A stretch of 59,591 nucleotides of DNA from Chloroflexota bacterium (GCA_016190625.1 JACPQF010000134.1:1-59591), one strand, 5' to 3'. Positions 1 through 9,161 are shown, counted from the first letter of the stretch. Notes: generated from the sequence alone by a model not told the origin. A program made the numbers and translations.

Positions 1-28
1 CCCCCCCCCCCCCCCCCCCCCCCCCCCC
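1..28. other. Poly-C run at window edge, likely artefact
   Basis: Twenty-eight consecutive C residues stand at the very start. The coding frame that follows (from 29) belongs to a methylase whose homologs have no proline or glycine run here, so the tract most likely replaces real sequence at a contig end. Nothing biological can be assigned to it. Confidence 0.8.
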
Positions 29-231
29 ACACTGCTTGCACAGTGGCGGCGGGCCGATGGCTCTCTGAGCGATAAGACCGTCCTCGAGAAGCACCTCGCC
101 GACTACACCAAGCGCAACACCTCATGAACATTCCTCTGGCCCCGGAAAAGGAAGGCCAGGAGCCGCGCTACAAGGTCCGGCTAATCGAGGCGGAGTTCCA
201 GCGGCTCATGTTCGACGTGAAGGACGTGTAG
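29..231 (+). pseudogene. Type III-like DNA methyltransferase (mod), 3' remnant
   Basis: From 29 the frame reads TLLAQWRRADGSLSDK and continues to LEKHLADYTKRNTS before TGA at 125-127. The stretch HLADYTKRNT is characteristic, in my recollection of the family, of large adenine/cytosine-N4 methylases encoded beside type III-like Res helicases, where the text continues with a DYFIHKDL block that is missing here. A second frame, opened by ATG at 124 overlapping the stop, gives 35 residues ending EFQRLMFDVKDV and stopping at 231, ten bases before the Res start; it looks like the C-terminus of the same or the preceding subunit. I infer an internal deletion joining two out-of-frame parts. The 5' part lies outside the window or is hidden by the poly-C run. 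Confidence 0.55.
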
Positions 232-241
232 GGGGACGGCG

Positions 242-3200
242 ATGGTGAAATCTGGCGTCGCTAGCTATGGACCGAAGGCGGCCCCGCCCAAGATCAGCTT
301 CGAGCACCGCCTGGTGCTCGCAAACTGGCTGCTCGATCTGTTCTGCGCGTCCTCGTTCGAGGATCTGGCGAAGCATGTGTGCGATCCGATTTTCGAGGGC
401 TTCGACGAGGATGGCGTGTCGAAGTTCCACCAGTGCCTCAAGCTGCTCGTCGAGCGGCCCGAGTTGCCCAACGACCTGCTTCTGCACTACGATGAAAACA
501 TCGTCCGGCATTGGAAGGCGATCACGGAGAAGCGGAGCGCCGAGGGGCACAAGCTGTATCCGAAGTACTTTCAGTACCTCTGCCTCCTCTTTACCGAGAT
601 CTATCTGGACCAGTACTTTCGCAATCCGGGCAAGCTGCTGGCAGACCTGAACGCCTATGCCGGGAGATTCAACGCGGCGGACACCGCCCAGCAAAAAGCC
701 GTGGGCCAGTTGCTCGCAACCGGACTGCCGAAGGAGGCTCAGATTCGACCTTACGTGCCGCCTGATCTCCGGAAGCTTGCGTTCTGGACGGCTACGGGCT
801 CCGGCAAGACCCTCCTGATGCATATCAACCTCTTACAATACAAGCACTATCAGGCGCTTCACGGTCGTGCGGGCGACCTCAACCGGATCATCCTGCTCAC
901 GCCGAACGAGGGCTTGAGCCGCCAGCACCAGGATGAGTTCCAGCTCTCCGGCATGTTCGCGGACCTCTTCGACAAGGACGCCGGGGGACTGTTTACCGGC
1001 CAGAGCATCGAGATCATCGACGTCCATAAGCTGCGCGAGACCTCGGGCGAAAAGACCGTGGCCGTCGACGCCTTCGAGGGGAATAACCTCGTTCTGGTCG
1101 ACGAAGGACATCGCGGCACGAGCGGCGCCGAGGTCGCCAGTGGATGCAGATGCGCAACCGGCTGTGCGAGAAGGGCTTCACCTTCGAGTATTCCGCCACC
1201 TTTGGCCAGGCGGTGAAGGCCAGCGCAACAAGGACCTGGGCCACGAGTATGCGAAGTGCATCCTGTTTGATTACTCCTACAAGTACTTCTATCGCGACGG
1301 GTACGGCAAGGAGTACCGGATACTCAATCTCGAAGATGACTCGAACCAAGAGCATCGCCGCCGGTATCTGACGGCCTGCCTTCTGGCCTTCCACCAGCAG
1401 CAGAGAATCTACCGCGACGAGCGCGACGACCTCCGGCGCTTCCTCATCGACCGGCCCCTCTGGGTTTTCGTCGGCGGCAGCGTGACCAAAGCGCCCAGTC
1501 AGAAGGACGTGTCTGACGTGGTGGACATCCTTTTGTTCCTCGCGCGGTTCGTCAGGAATCGTGAAGAAACCATACGATATCTGGATCTGCTGCTCGCCGG
1601 CCACTCCGGCCTCCAGGATTCCAAGGGTCACGAGCTATTTCGCGGCGCCTTCACCTACCTTGGGCGACTTGGCCTGTCCGGTCAGGCGGCCTACGCGGAC
1701 ATCCTGGCCACCCTTTTCAACGCGCCGGTTCCCGCCGCGCTCCACGTCCGCCAGCTCAAGGGGGGCGCGAGGCCGAGGGAGAGGTCGCTCTCCACATCGG
1801 GGACAGCAACGAGCCATTTGGCGTCATCAACGTCGGCGATCCGTCCGGACTGCGCAAGCTCTGCGAAGCTCATGGCGAGGACCTGGCCGTCTCCGACAGC
1901 GAGTTCTCCGAATCGCTCTTCCGGCGCATCAACGACCCTGATTCGCGGATAAACGTCCTCATCGGCTCGAAGAAATTCTCCGAGGGATGGTCGAGCTGGC
2001 GGGTCAGCACGATGGGTCTCATGAACGTCGGGAAAAACGAGGGCTCGCAGATCATCCAACTGTTCGGTCGGGGGGTTAGGCTGAAAGGGCGGGATTTCTG
2101 CCTCAAGCGGAGCCGGAGCATCGTCGGCCTTCAGGCCCCGAAGGAGATCGAGCGCCTCGAAACCCTGAACGTGTTCGGCATCCACGCGGACTACATGCGC
2201 CAATTCAAGGAGTACCTGGAGGAGGAAGGTCTGCCGGACAACGACGACCGCCTCGAATTCGTTCTGCCGGTGGTGAAGAATCTCGGGCAGAAACCGCTGA
2301 AGACGATCCGCCTGAAGGATGGCGTCGACTTCAAGAGACAAGGTCCAAGGCCTACCCTCGCCCTTCCGAACGGTATTCCGGGCGGCATCAGGATCGTGGT
2401 GGACTGGTATCCCAAGATCCAGGCTCTCGCCAGCGCAAGGGGACAAGGACCTTTGGACGTAACACAGCCAGACGAGTGCTGGTTCGACGAGAGTCACGTG
2501 GCGTTCATGGATATGGACTCGCTCTACTTCGACTTGCAGCGGTTCAAGAGCGAACGGGCGTGGTACAATCTGAATCTCAATAAGGAAATGCTGCCCCAGC
2601 TTCTATTGGACCATAACTGGTACGTGCTCTACATCCCATCGGAGGAGATGGCGCCGCGATCCTTCGAGCAGGTCCGCCGCTGGCAGGAGATCGCCGCGAC
2701 CCTCCTGCGGAAATACTGCGACCGGTTCTACCGCCTGAAGAAAACTGAGTTTGAGCGGGCGCACCTCGAATACGTCACACTCACCGAGGCAGATGATAAT
2801 TTCATCGAGAGCTATCAGTTCTCCATCGACCATTCACGGGACGATATCGTGAAGAAGCTGGGGGAGATTAGGGCGCTGCTCGGAAGCGGGCAGTTGCATA
2901 ACCTAGAGTTCCAAGGGCTCAGCACGATCGTGCTGGGCCGGCACCTCTATCAACCCCTCGTCTACGTCAAGAGCGATCTCATCGAGGTGCAACCGGTAGT
3001 CTTGAACGAGGGGGAACGAGACTTCGTGCTCGACCCTACAGCACTTTTGTCGGAACCATCAGGGCTTGTTCAAGGACAAGGAGCTTTACCTGCTGCGCAA
3101 CCTCTCCCGCGGCCGGGGCATCGGCTTCTTCGAAGCGGGCAACTTCTATCCCGATTTCATCCTGTGGGTCCTCGCCAGCGGCAGGCAGTACATCAATTTC

Positions 3201-3494
3201 GTCGATCCGAAGGGCCTGTGGAATACGAAGGGACCGGACGATCCGAAGATCGCCTTTTGCGGCACGATAGAGTTAATTGAAAGCGACCTCCGGGCGCAGG
3301 ACCAGGCGGTCACTTTGAACTCCTTCATTGTCTCCAATACGCGTCTGCTTGATATTTCGTGGTGGGGCAAAGGAATGACCAAGCAGGACTTCGAGAGAAA
3401 GCATGTATTCTTCCAGCAAGAGGATAAGCATGTATACATCCAGAAGCTACTGGATATGGCGCTGACCGAGGAGCCAATTTCTGAAGACTCCTGA
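242..3494 (+). pseudogene. Type III-like restriction/helicase (Res) subunit, four frameshifts
   Basis: About 1080 codons of a DEAD/DEAH-box helicase of type III restriction (Res) type. Walker A is in FWTATGSGKTLLMH (about 780-830), the Walker B-like box is [13 protein letters not shown] (about 1090-1130), and the helicase C part contains IGSKKFSEGWSSWRVSTMGL and QLFGRGVRLKG (1960-2085). The C-terminal part (3066-3494) has FFEAGNFYPDFILW and FVDPKGL, which fit a PD-(D/E)XK-like nuclease core. The frame changes near 1135, near 1225, near 1765 and near 3035, with homologous text continuing on each side, so as written no full-length protein is made. It follows the methylase remnant at 11 bases, the usual mod-res order. 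Four indels in one gene mean either real decay or poor local sequence; the coding text is otherwise well preserved, so decay would be recent. Confidence 0.85.
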
Positions 3495-3769
3495 TCTAGC
3501 CCCCTCGGAAATCAGGCGCCTCGGCAATTGCCAAATGCATCGGGCAAACTGCCCGCGATTCGTGATCTAGGGGAGACCCAGTCATCCGTCCCTCGAATGC
3601 GCCCGAACGGTTTTCTCGCTAACGCCTGTCGACATCGCAGACTACCTCGCCCTCGACCACTTTTCACCAAATTTGGTCGGAGGCCTGTTTCTTGGCCAGA
3701 ATCTTAATCTTACATTCAGGTTTGCCTGTTATACTCTAGGAAGACCAAGCCGACCGATTCAGCGAGTAA

Positions 3770-3850
3770 GCCATTGATCAGCGCCGACCCAAACCGGTGG
3801 AGTGGACCATCAGCGGCCTGGGCAGCCTGTCGGAAAAGAGGATCCAATGA
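3770..3850 (+). pseudogene. C-terminal fragment of a lipoprotein paralog
   Basis: Twenty-six codons after a TAA (3767-3769) end in VEWTISGLGSLSEKRIQ and a TGA that overlaps the ATG of the next gene. The block VEWTISGLG is identical to the end of the lipoprotein at 35367-35867 (KYVEWTISGLGGAAEKK), at the protein and nearly the DNA level. No start codon or upstream homologous part is present, so this is a leftover of a second copy. Upstream, 3495-3769 holds no gene; TATACT at 3730-3735 could be a -10 box for the next genes, but its -35 (CTTACA at 3709-3714, 15-base spacer) is weak. Confidence 0.55.
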
Positions 3851-4680
3851 GAAATACGCGGCCAGATATTCGGAGAGCAGTAGGCCTGCTGTTCACACTA
3901 GCGGCAGTGCTCTTTATAGCCTATTTGGTTCTCGACATCATCGCCCAAAGCGTGCTCATGCTGGGGCTCTGGGCCATGCCCGAAATGGGGGATTCCGCCG
4001 CTCACCATTTCGGGCAGTGGTCCATCCTGATTGGCAGCGTCGCGGTCCTCTCTTTCTTCACCCTAGCCTATGTCGTTCCTCTTGGCAAGCGCAACTGGCG
4101 TTCTGCCGGGCTGGTGCAGGGGTTCATCATCGCACTGTTTACCGAGATGTACGGTTTCCCTTTGACCGTGTACGTGATTGCCTCCCTATTGGGCAAGCCC
4201 ATTGGGGACCCCGGGCATCTGGATGGCCACCTTCTGGCACAAGTCGTAGGAGGTGTTGTCGGACTTGGGCCCGATACGGCCGCTTCGGCCATCATGGTCT
4301 TTAGTTCTTTCATCACCGCGATAGGCTTCCTACTCATCCTCTTTGGCTGGAGGCAGATCTACCGAGCCAGAGGCCAGATTGTCACCGACGGCATCTACCG
4401 CCACGTTCGCCATCCCCAGTACACGGGCATCCTCATCGTAACGCTGGCCCTTCTCATTCACTGGCCGACTGTGGTCACCGTGCTCATGTGGCCTGTTCTT
4501 CTCTACACCTACTACCGTCTCGCCAGACGGGAGGAGCGGACGGCCGAGGAGGCCTTCGGCGACGAGTATCGAACCTATAGGCAGAAGACGCCCAGGTTCT
4601 TGCCCCGGCTCAGGCCGGGCCTACCTACGGGCGAAAGTGCGGCCGCTTGGGCCGGCCACATGCGGAGGGAGCATCGATGA
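3847..4680 (+). CDS. Isoprenylcysteine methyltransferase-like membrane protein
   Basis: 277 residues with about six membrane segments. Near residue 180 it has YRHVRHPQYTGILIV, the RHPxYxG signature of the isoprenylcysteine carboxyl methyltransferase / phospholipid methyltransferase superfamily, followed by the usual EExxxxxFGxEYxxYRxxxPRFLPR tail (seen as EEAFGDEYRTYRQKTPRFLP). The start ATG at 3847 has GAGGATCC in front and is preferred to upstream in-frame codons that lie in the paralog fragment. In such proteins the core binds S-adenosylmethionine; the methyl acceptor in bacteria is generally unknown. Its TGA overlaps the ATG of the HMA gene (ATGA), so the two are translationally coupled, which suggests a role near metal handling or membrane modification. 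Confidence 0.8.
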   Translation: MRNTRPDIRRAVGLLFTLAAVLFIAYLVLDIIAQSVLMLGLWAMPEMGDSAAHHFGQWSILIGSVAVLSFFTLAYVVPLGKRNWRSAGLVQGFIIALFTEMYGFPLTVYVIASLLGKPIGDPGHLDGHLLAQVVGGVVGLGPDTAASAIMVFSSFITAIGFLLILFGWRQIYRARGQIVTDGIYRHVRHPQYTGILIVTLALLIHWPTVVTVLMWPVLLYTYYRLARREERTAEEAFGDEYRTYRQKTPRFLPRLRPGLPTGESAAAWAGHMRREHR

Positions 4681-5477
4681 TTGCTGACAGCAGCCATGAC
4701 TTATCCGGCGAGGGAAAGAGTAACAACGCGGCTGGTCTGATCGAGCAGTCACTCACCGTCAACGGCATGACCTGCGGCGCCTGTGTCATGCATGTCGAGT
4801 TAGCATTGCGCGGCGTGACGGGCGTGGTCGAGGCGGATGTTAGCTTGGCGAGAGGCAAGGCCAAAGTGCGCTACGACCCGTCGGCGACGACCTTTGCCAC
4901 GCTGAGGGACGCAGTTGAGGCAGTCGGGTACGACCTGAGGGAGGATGGCGCGTCGGATCAGAATAATTCGACCCGGGCTTCGGTCCATGCCTTTCCGGTT
5001 GGAGCGATAGTGCGGCCGGCCGTGATTGGCTTTTTGGCCGCTGCTCTTCTCGCCAGCCTCTACGTCATGATAGTCGGAATCACCCAGGACTTCGCCCACG
5101 CCTTCGACTTGATGACGACTGATTGGTACTTTGTCATTCCTATTGTCGTCGGGTTCGGCGTTCAAATCGGCCTTTTCGCCTATGTGCGGGGAGTGATGAA
5201 GCTGCGCAAGGGCGCTCGCTCTGCCAAGGCCTTTGCGGGAGCGGGCACGGGAACGTCGACGGTATCCATGATTGCCTGCTGCGCCCACCACCTGACCGAC
5301 GTTCTGCCGGTTCTGGGCCTTTCGGGGGCGGCGGTCTTCCTCAACGACAATCGGGACCCCTTCATGGCGGTGGGCATCGCCACCAATCTGCTCGGCATAG
5401 CCGTGATGGTGCGCCTGATCCGCAAGGTCCACAGCCATGCCCACCCCGAATACAACAGCAACTCGCAAGCTTGTTGA
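4677..5477 (+). CDS. HMA-domain membrane protein, putative metal handling
   Basis: 266 residues. Residues about 21-90 form a heavy-metal-associated (HMA) domain with GMTCGACVMHVE, the GMxCxxC copper/mercury-binding site, in the same fold as CopZ and the N-termini of CopA ATPases. After a linker come four or five hydrophobic segments, among them a conserved-looking patch MIACCAHHLTDVLPVLGLSG with paired cysteines and histidines at about residues 198-217, which could pass metal through the membrane. The C-terminus is His-rich (HSHAHPEY). There is no ATPase domain (no DKTG), so this is not a P-type pump. It is coupled to the preceding gene and may deliver copper for the cytochrome genes downstream or take part in export. 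Substrate is inferred only. Confidence 0.75.
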   Translation: MIADSSHDLSGEGKSNNAAGLIEQSLTVNGMTCGACVMHVELALRGVTGVVEADVSLARGKAKVRYDPSATTFATLRDAVEAVGYDLREDGASDQNNSTRASVHAFPVGAIVRPAVIGFLAAALLASLYVMIVGITQDFAHAFDLMTTDWYFVIPIVVGFGVQIGLFAYVRGVMKLRKGARSAKAFAGAGTGTSTVSMIACCAHHLTDVLPVLGLSGAAVFLNDNRDPFMAVGIATNLLGIAVMVRLIRKVHSHAHPEYNSNSQAC

Positions 5478-5483
5478 GCGATC

Positions 5484-5511
5484 GTAGGGGCGGACGGCCG
5501 TCCGCCCCTAC
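5484..5511. repeat. Perfect 28-bp palindrome (GTAGGGGCG family)
   Basis: GTAGGGGCGGACGG is followed directly by its reverse complement. It lies six bases after the HMA stop codon and could fold into a strong hairpin, but no T-run follows, so a simple intrinsic terminator is unlikely. Related GGGGCG(A/G)AC hairpins occur inside the element at 47771-47942 and, degraded, near 48998-49030. The rest of 5512-5761 shows no gene; TTGACA at 5620-5625 has no convincing -10 partner. Confidence 0.7.
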
Positions 5512-5761
5512 AGCAATCATGACCATCACCATATCTTTCGTGGACTAACCGCCGCCAAGATTAGAAGGGCGGGCAACTCTAAACTGGCTCTCACCTCGTT
5601 CTAAGGAAAGTCTAACCTCTTGACACTAACATAACCACCAGAACATGGACGTCATGGCTCCAGAGCGTCCGGTTCCATCGATTCTGAGCAGGAACCCCAC
5701 CCGCCGAGCGGCGGCTTAATTGCGCGTCCAGTGGGATTTGCTAGTTGCGGAGGCTGTTTGC

Positions 5762-7768
5762 ATGAATGAAATTGGCTATGCCGCCCTCGTGCTGTCGCTG
5801 GTCTTTGCGGCATATGCGGCGGTGGTATCGTTGTGGGGAGCCCACAAAGGCTACCGGGAGCTAGTCGAGAGCGCCCAGTATACGGTATACGGTGTGGCCG
5901 GCTTGCTTACTATCTCGTCGGCGGCTCTGATGAACGCGTTGATCAATCGCGATTTCAGTCTGGAGTATGTGGCGTCGTACACCAGTAGCACGCAGGACCT
6001 CGTCTATCTGATTGCCGCGTTCTACGGCGGCAACCAGGGCTCGCTGCTACTGTGGGCATGGGTGCTGGCGGTGATGGCTGCGCTAACCATCGTCTTGCAC
6101 AAGAGGGAGCACGGTGACCTCGTCCCCTACGTGGCGGGAGTCCTCATGATTGTCGAGGTCTTCTTCGTCACGTTGATGGTAACCTCCTCGAATCCCTTTG
6201 CCAAGATGCCGTACGCCATTGCGGACGGCAATGGACTTAACCCTCTGCTGCAGAACATGGGCATGTGGTTCCACCCGCCGACTCTGTACCTGGGCTACGT
6301 GGGTTTCGCCGTGCCGTTCGCCTTCGCTATGGCCGCCCTCGCCACGGGTCAGTTGGGCGACAGGTGGATCAAAGTCACCCGGCGGTGGACCTTGTTTGCA
6401 TGGTTCTTTCTCGGCGTTGGCAACTTGTTCGGCGCTCAATGGGCTTACGTCGAGCTGGGCTGGGGTGGCTTCTGGGGCTGGGATCCCGTGGAGAACGCCT
6501 CGTTCATGCCCTGGCTCACCGGCACCGCTTTCCTGCATTCGGTGATGATTCAGGAGCGCCGGGGTATGCTGAAGGTGTGGAACATCGTGCTGATAATCGC
6601 CACCTTCTGTCTCACGATCTTCGGCACTTTCCTGACCCGCAGTGGTGTTCTATCATCGGTTCACTCCTTCGGGCAATCAAGCCTCGGTCCCTTCTTCATG
6701 GCCTTCATCGGCGCCACGCTTTTCATTTCTCTGACGATGCTGTTCAACCGGCTGGACGAGCTCAAAGGCGACAACGAGCTCGACTCGTTTCTCTCCCGGG
6801 AGAGCATGTTCCTTATAAACAACCTGATTCTCGTCGGCGCCGCCTTCGCTACCTTCTGGGGGACGATCTTCCCGGTGATATCCGAGGCCGTGCGGGGAGT
6901 AAAGATCACGGTTTCGGCCCCGTTCTTCAATCAGGTGAATCTGCCCATATTCATCGTCCTGGTGGCCATCATGGGCATCTGTCCTCTGATCGGTTGGCGT
7001 AAGGCGTCAAAGAACAACTTGATTCGCAACTTCCTCTTCCCGGCGGTGGTCGGGGTGCTGGCCACTGTGGGTATCTTCGCCCTCGGAGCAAAGGACTTCC
7101 TCACTCTCCTGCCGTTTGGCTTGAGCGCCTTCGTCACCGGGACGCTCCTTATCGAGTGGTTTCGGGGCACGAGGGCGAGGCACCATTTGCGCCAGGAAAA
7201 CTACTTTCTGGCGCTGCTTAACCTGGTCGGGAGCAACAAACGCCGCTACGGTGGCTACATCGTTCATCTCGGCGTCATTATTGTCGCCGTCGCCATCACC
7301 GGCTACTACGGTTTCAGGTCGGAGGTATCCGGCACCCTGTCTAAGGGCCAGTCGACCATGGTTGGCGACTATAGATTGGAGTATCTCGGCTGGGAGAGCT
7401 TTCCCAGGCAAAGCCATGACGCGGTGGTTGCCACGCTGAACGTGTACAAGAACGACAAGAGGGTTGGCAGAATAGTTCCCGAAAAGGATTTCTACCCTAG
7501 CCAGGAGCAGCCGACGACCGAAGTGGCCATTCGCACGACCTTGAGGGAGGACCTATACGTCATCATGGACGACTGGGGCGAGGACGGCTCGGCCCACTTC
7601 CGGTTCCTGGTCAATCCGATGGTGGTTTGGCTGTGGATCGGCGGCAGCGTGCTACTTCTCGGCACGATGGTGGCCTTTTGGCCGGACGCCAGGGAAAGAA
7701 GGCGTAGCGCCATCGGACGGGAGATCGAAGAATCACGACCGCTTCAGGCGGCGGGCGCCAGGAGGTGA
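5762..7768 (+). CDS. ccmF: Cytochrome c maturation heme lyase CcmF
   Basis: 668 residues, about 14-15 membrane segments, matching the length of the CcmF/CcsA heme-handling superfamily. The tryptophan-rich WWD-type loop is seen as WGGFWGWDPVENASFMPWL at about residues 236-254, and conserved segments such as FHPPTLYLGYVGF and GTFLTRSGVLSSVHSF are present. A large periplasmic loop follows before the last membrane segment. CcmF takes heme from CcmE and ligates it to the CxxCH motif of apocytochrome c on the outer face of the membrane. ATG at 5762 (MNEIGYAALVLSL) is chosen over the upstream TTG because it begins directly at the first membrane helix. The TGA overlaps the CcmH start region. No ccmA, B, C or E lies in the window. 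Confidence 0.95.
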   Translation: MNEIGYAALVLSLVFAAYAAVVSLWGAHKGYRELVESAQYTVYGVAGLLTISSAALMNALINRDFSLEYVASYTSSTQDLVYLIAAFYGGNQGSLLLWAWVLAVMAALTIVLHKREHGDLVPYVAGVLMIVEVFFVTLMVTSSNPFAKMPYAIADGNGLNPLLQNMGMWFHPPTLYLGYVGFAVPFAFAMAALATGQLGDRWIKVTRRWTLFAWFFLGVGNLFGAQWAYVELGWGGFWGWDPVENASFMPWLTGTAFLHSVMIQERRGMLKVWNIVLIIATFCLTIFGTFLTRSGVLSSVHSFGQSSLGPFFMAFIGATLFISLTMLFNRLDELKGDNELDSFLSRESMFLINNLILVGAAFATFWGTIFPVISEAVRGVKITVSAPFFNQVNLPIFIVLVAIMGICPLIGWRKASKNNLIRNFLFPAVVGVLATVGIFALGAKDFLTLLPFGLSAFVTGTLLIEWFRGTRARHHLRQENYFLALLNLVGSNKRRYGGYIVHLGVIIVAVAITGYYGFRSEVSGTLSKGQSTMVGDYRLEYLGWESFPRQSHDAVVATLNVYKNDKRVGRIVPEKDFYPSQEQPTTEVAIRTTLREDLYVIMDDWGEDGSAHFRFLVNPMVVWLWIGGSVLLLGTMVAFWPDARERRRSAIGREIEESRPLQAAGARR

Positions 7769-8277
7769 TGATCTTGAAAGCCGTAATAGGTTTGGTTCTC
7801 GCTTTCCTGCTCGTGGTTGGCGAGCTAACCCTGGCGAAACACGCAAGAGCGGGAAGCACGATTGACGATGTGGCGATAGAGCTGATGTGCCAGTGTGGCT
7901 GTCGTCTGGTCCTTCCCGCCTGCAACATGCCTGAATGCAAGATACAGAAGAGCATGATAGAGCAGATAAAGTACCAGATGGACAAGGGGCTTAGCAAGGA
8001 AGAGGTTATCAAGAGCTTTGTCGACAACTACGGCGAGGCGGTACTGGCGGCGCCCACCAAGAAAGGCTTCAACTTAGCGGCCTGGCTCATCCCTTTCGCG
8101 GCCATTACTGGCGGCCTCGGCTTCGTCTACTTGGTCGTCGACCAGTGGGTGCTGCGTCGGGGACGGCGACAAACGGACGACGAGGAGGCGGTCGAGGACG
8201 AGGTTTCGTCCGCCGAGCTACCCCTCTATGAGAAGTGGCTGAGGAAAGAGCTGGACGACCGCGAAGGAGGGGCGTAA
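7768..8277 (+). CDS. ccmH: CcmH-family cytochrome c maturation thioreductase
   Basis: About 169 residues: N-terminal signal/anchor helix, a three-helix Cys domain, one membrane segment (residues about 93-115) and a charged cytoplasmic tail. The redox motif is LMCQCGC, with two more cysteines in ACNMPEC shortly after, so it is richer in cysteine than the classical LRCxxC of proteobacterial CcmH. Members reduce the CxxCH cysteines of apocytochrome c before heme attachment. AGGAGG at 7760-7765 abuts GTG 7765 and ATG 7768 and is best spaced for TTG at 7774; all three starts keep the signal helix intact. It overlaps ccmF and is followed two bases after its stop by the zinc-ribbon gene, so the three form one operon. 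Confidence 0.88.
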   Translation: MILKAVIGLVLAFLLVVGELTLAKHARAGSTIDDVAIELMCQCGCRLVLPACNMPECKIQKSMIEQIKYQMDKGLSKEEVIKSFVDNYGEAVLAAPTKKGFNLAAWLIPFAAITGGLGFVYLVVDQWVLRRGRRQTDDEEAVEDEVSSAELPLYEKWLRKELDDREGGA

Positions 8278-8279
8278 CC

Positions 8280-8996
8280 GTGGAGAACGCAATTATCGTC
8301 ATTATGACGTTTCTCGTGCTGGGCTTGGCGGGCATCCCCCTGTTCAGGGAGAGGCGACCCGAAGAGGACCTGGCTACAGAAGCGGACTATGGGGATCCCG
8401 ATCTCGACAAACTACTTTCGAGGAAGGAAACGGCGCTGGAGGCCATTCGCGAGCTGGAGTTCGACCGCGCCGTGGGGAGTCTATCCGACGAAGACTACGT
8501 CGAGCTGAAAGAGAGATACGAGAAAAAGGCGATTTCAGTTCTCAAGAACATTAGGGAGATGGACGAAGTTAGTGGCGACGGTCGCAGCCGGCAAGGCGGA
8601 AGGAACGTGCGGCCAGACAGAGCCAAACGCGAGGACTGGCAAGCCGTGCGAGAAGTCGTCTGTCCGGAGTGTGGGACAGCCATCCGGCCAGAGGCCCGTT
8701 TCTGCTCCGTCTGCGGCGCCGAACGGGACGTCTACGAGGACCGTCGATCAGCTTGTCTCGAGTGTGGCGAGCCGTATGAAGCAGGGGATGTTTTCTGCGC
8801 CTCGTGCGGCGCCAGGTTGGAGCCGGTGGAGGAGGAGTTCGCCCCGGATGGCGGGTACGTCGAAGACTTTGCCGGTGACAAACCTGCCGAGGCAAGGCGG
8901 CCGCAGAAACCGAGCGGCAATGCCCAACCGAAAAGACGGAGTCGACCCTCTGCCAACAAGAAGCCTACCGACAACAGCGGCAGCGGCCACAGCTAA
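8280..8996 (+). CDS. Membrane-anchored double zinc-ribbon protein of the ccm operon
   Basis: 238 residues with GTG start two bases after the ccmH stop and a GGAGG-type site in the end of ccmH. An N-terminal helix (IVIMTFLVLGLAGIP) is followed by an acidic coiled region (LSRKETALEAIRELEFD) similar to the cytoplasmic part of CcmI/CcmH fusion proteins, then two zinc ribbons, CPECGTAIRPEARFCSVCG and CLECGEPYEAGDVFCASCG, and a basic Pro/Lys/Arg-rich tail. It probably assists CcmF/CcmH as a CcmI-like scaffold; that role is inferred from position and architecture only. A MITE begins one base after the stop codon. Confidence 0.8.
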   Translation: MENAIIVIMTFLVLGLAGIPLFRERRPEEDLATEADYGDPDLDKLLSRKETALEAIRELEFDRAVGSLSDEDYVELKERYEKKAISVLKNIREMDEVSGDGRSRQGGRNVRPDRAKREDWQAVREVVCPECGTAIRPEARFCSVCGAERDVYEDRRSACLECGEPYEAGDVFCASCGARLEPVEEEFAPDGGYVEDFAGDKPAEARRPQKPSGNAQPKRRSRPSANKKPTDNSGSGHS

Positions 8997-8997
8997 A

Positions 8998-9161
8998 TGG
9001 TGCATCCGGTTAATCCGTGGCACTAACAGAAACGGTGGTCATGGGCGGCTCCCGAGCCGCCCCTACATGTTTGGCTACGTTGGTCCACATGTAGGGGCGT
9101 CCTTCCGCTGAAGGACGCCCTGAGCGGGATGGATCTTGCAACTAACTTACCGGATGCACCA
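8998..9161. mobile_element. MITE family A, copy 1 (164 bp)
   Basis: Terminal inverted repeats TGGTGCATCCGGTTAA and TTACCGGATGCACCA enclose two internal hairpins (GGGCGGCTCCCGAGCCGCCC and GGGCGTCCTTCCGCTGAAGGACGCCC). There is no coding capacity. A nearly identical copy is at 29128-29290; the main difference is the short segment between the two hairpins. The element sits immediately after the zinc-ribbon gene. No clear target duplication is visible. Confidence 0.85.

Noticed and set aside
1-28. Poly-C tract as a phase-variable or regulatory tract
   Set aside because: It is exactly at the window edge inside a coding frame; an assembly artefact is the likelier reason.
3495-3769. tRNA or small RNA in the gap after the Res gene
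   Set aside because: No cloverleaf, CCA end or strong terminator is visible.
5620-5650. TTGACA as a ccmF promoter
   Set aside because: No -10 hexamer occurs at 15-19 bases, so it is not listed as a feature.
8998-9161. Evenly placed hairpins as a CRISPR-like array
   Set aside because: There are no repeat-spacer units; the hairpins are internal to a MITE.
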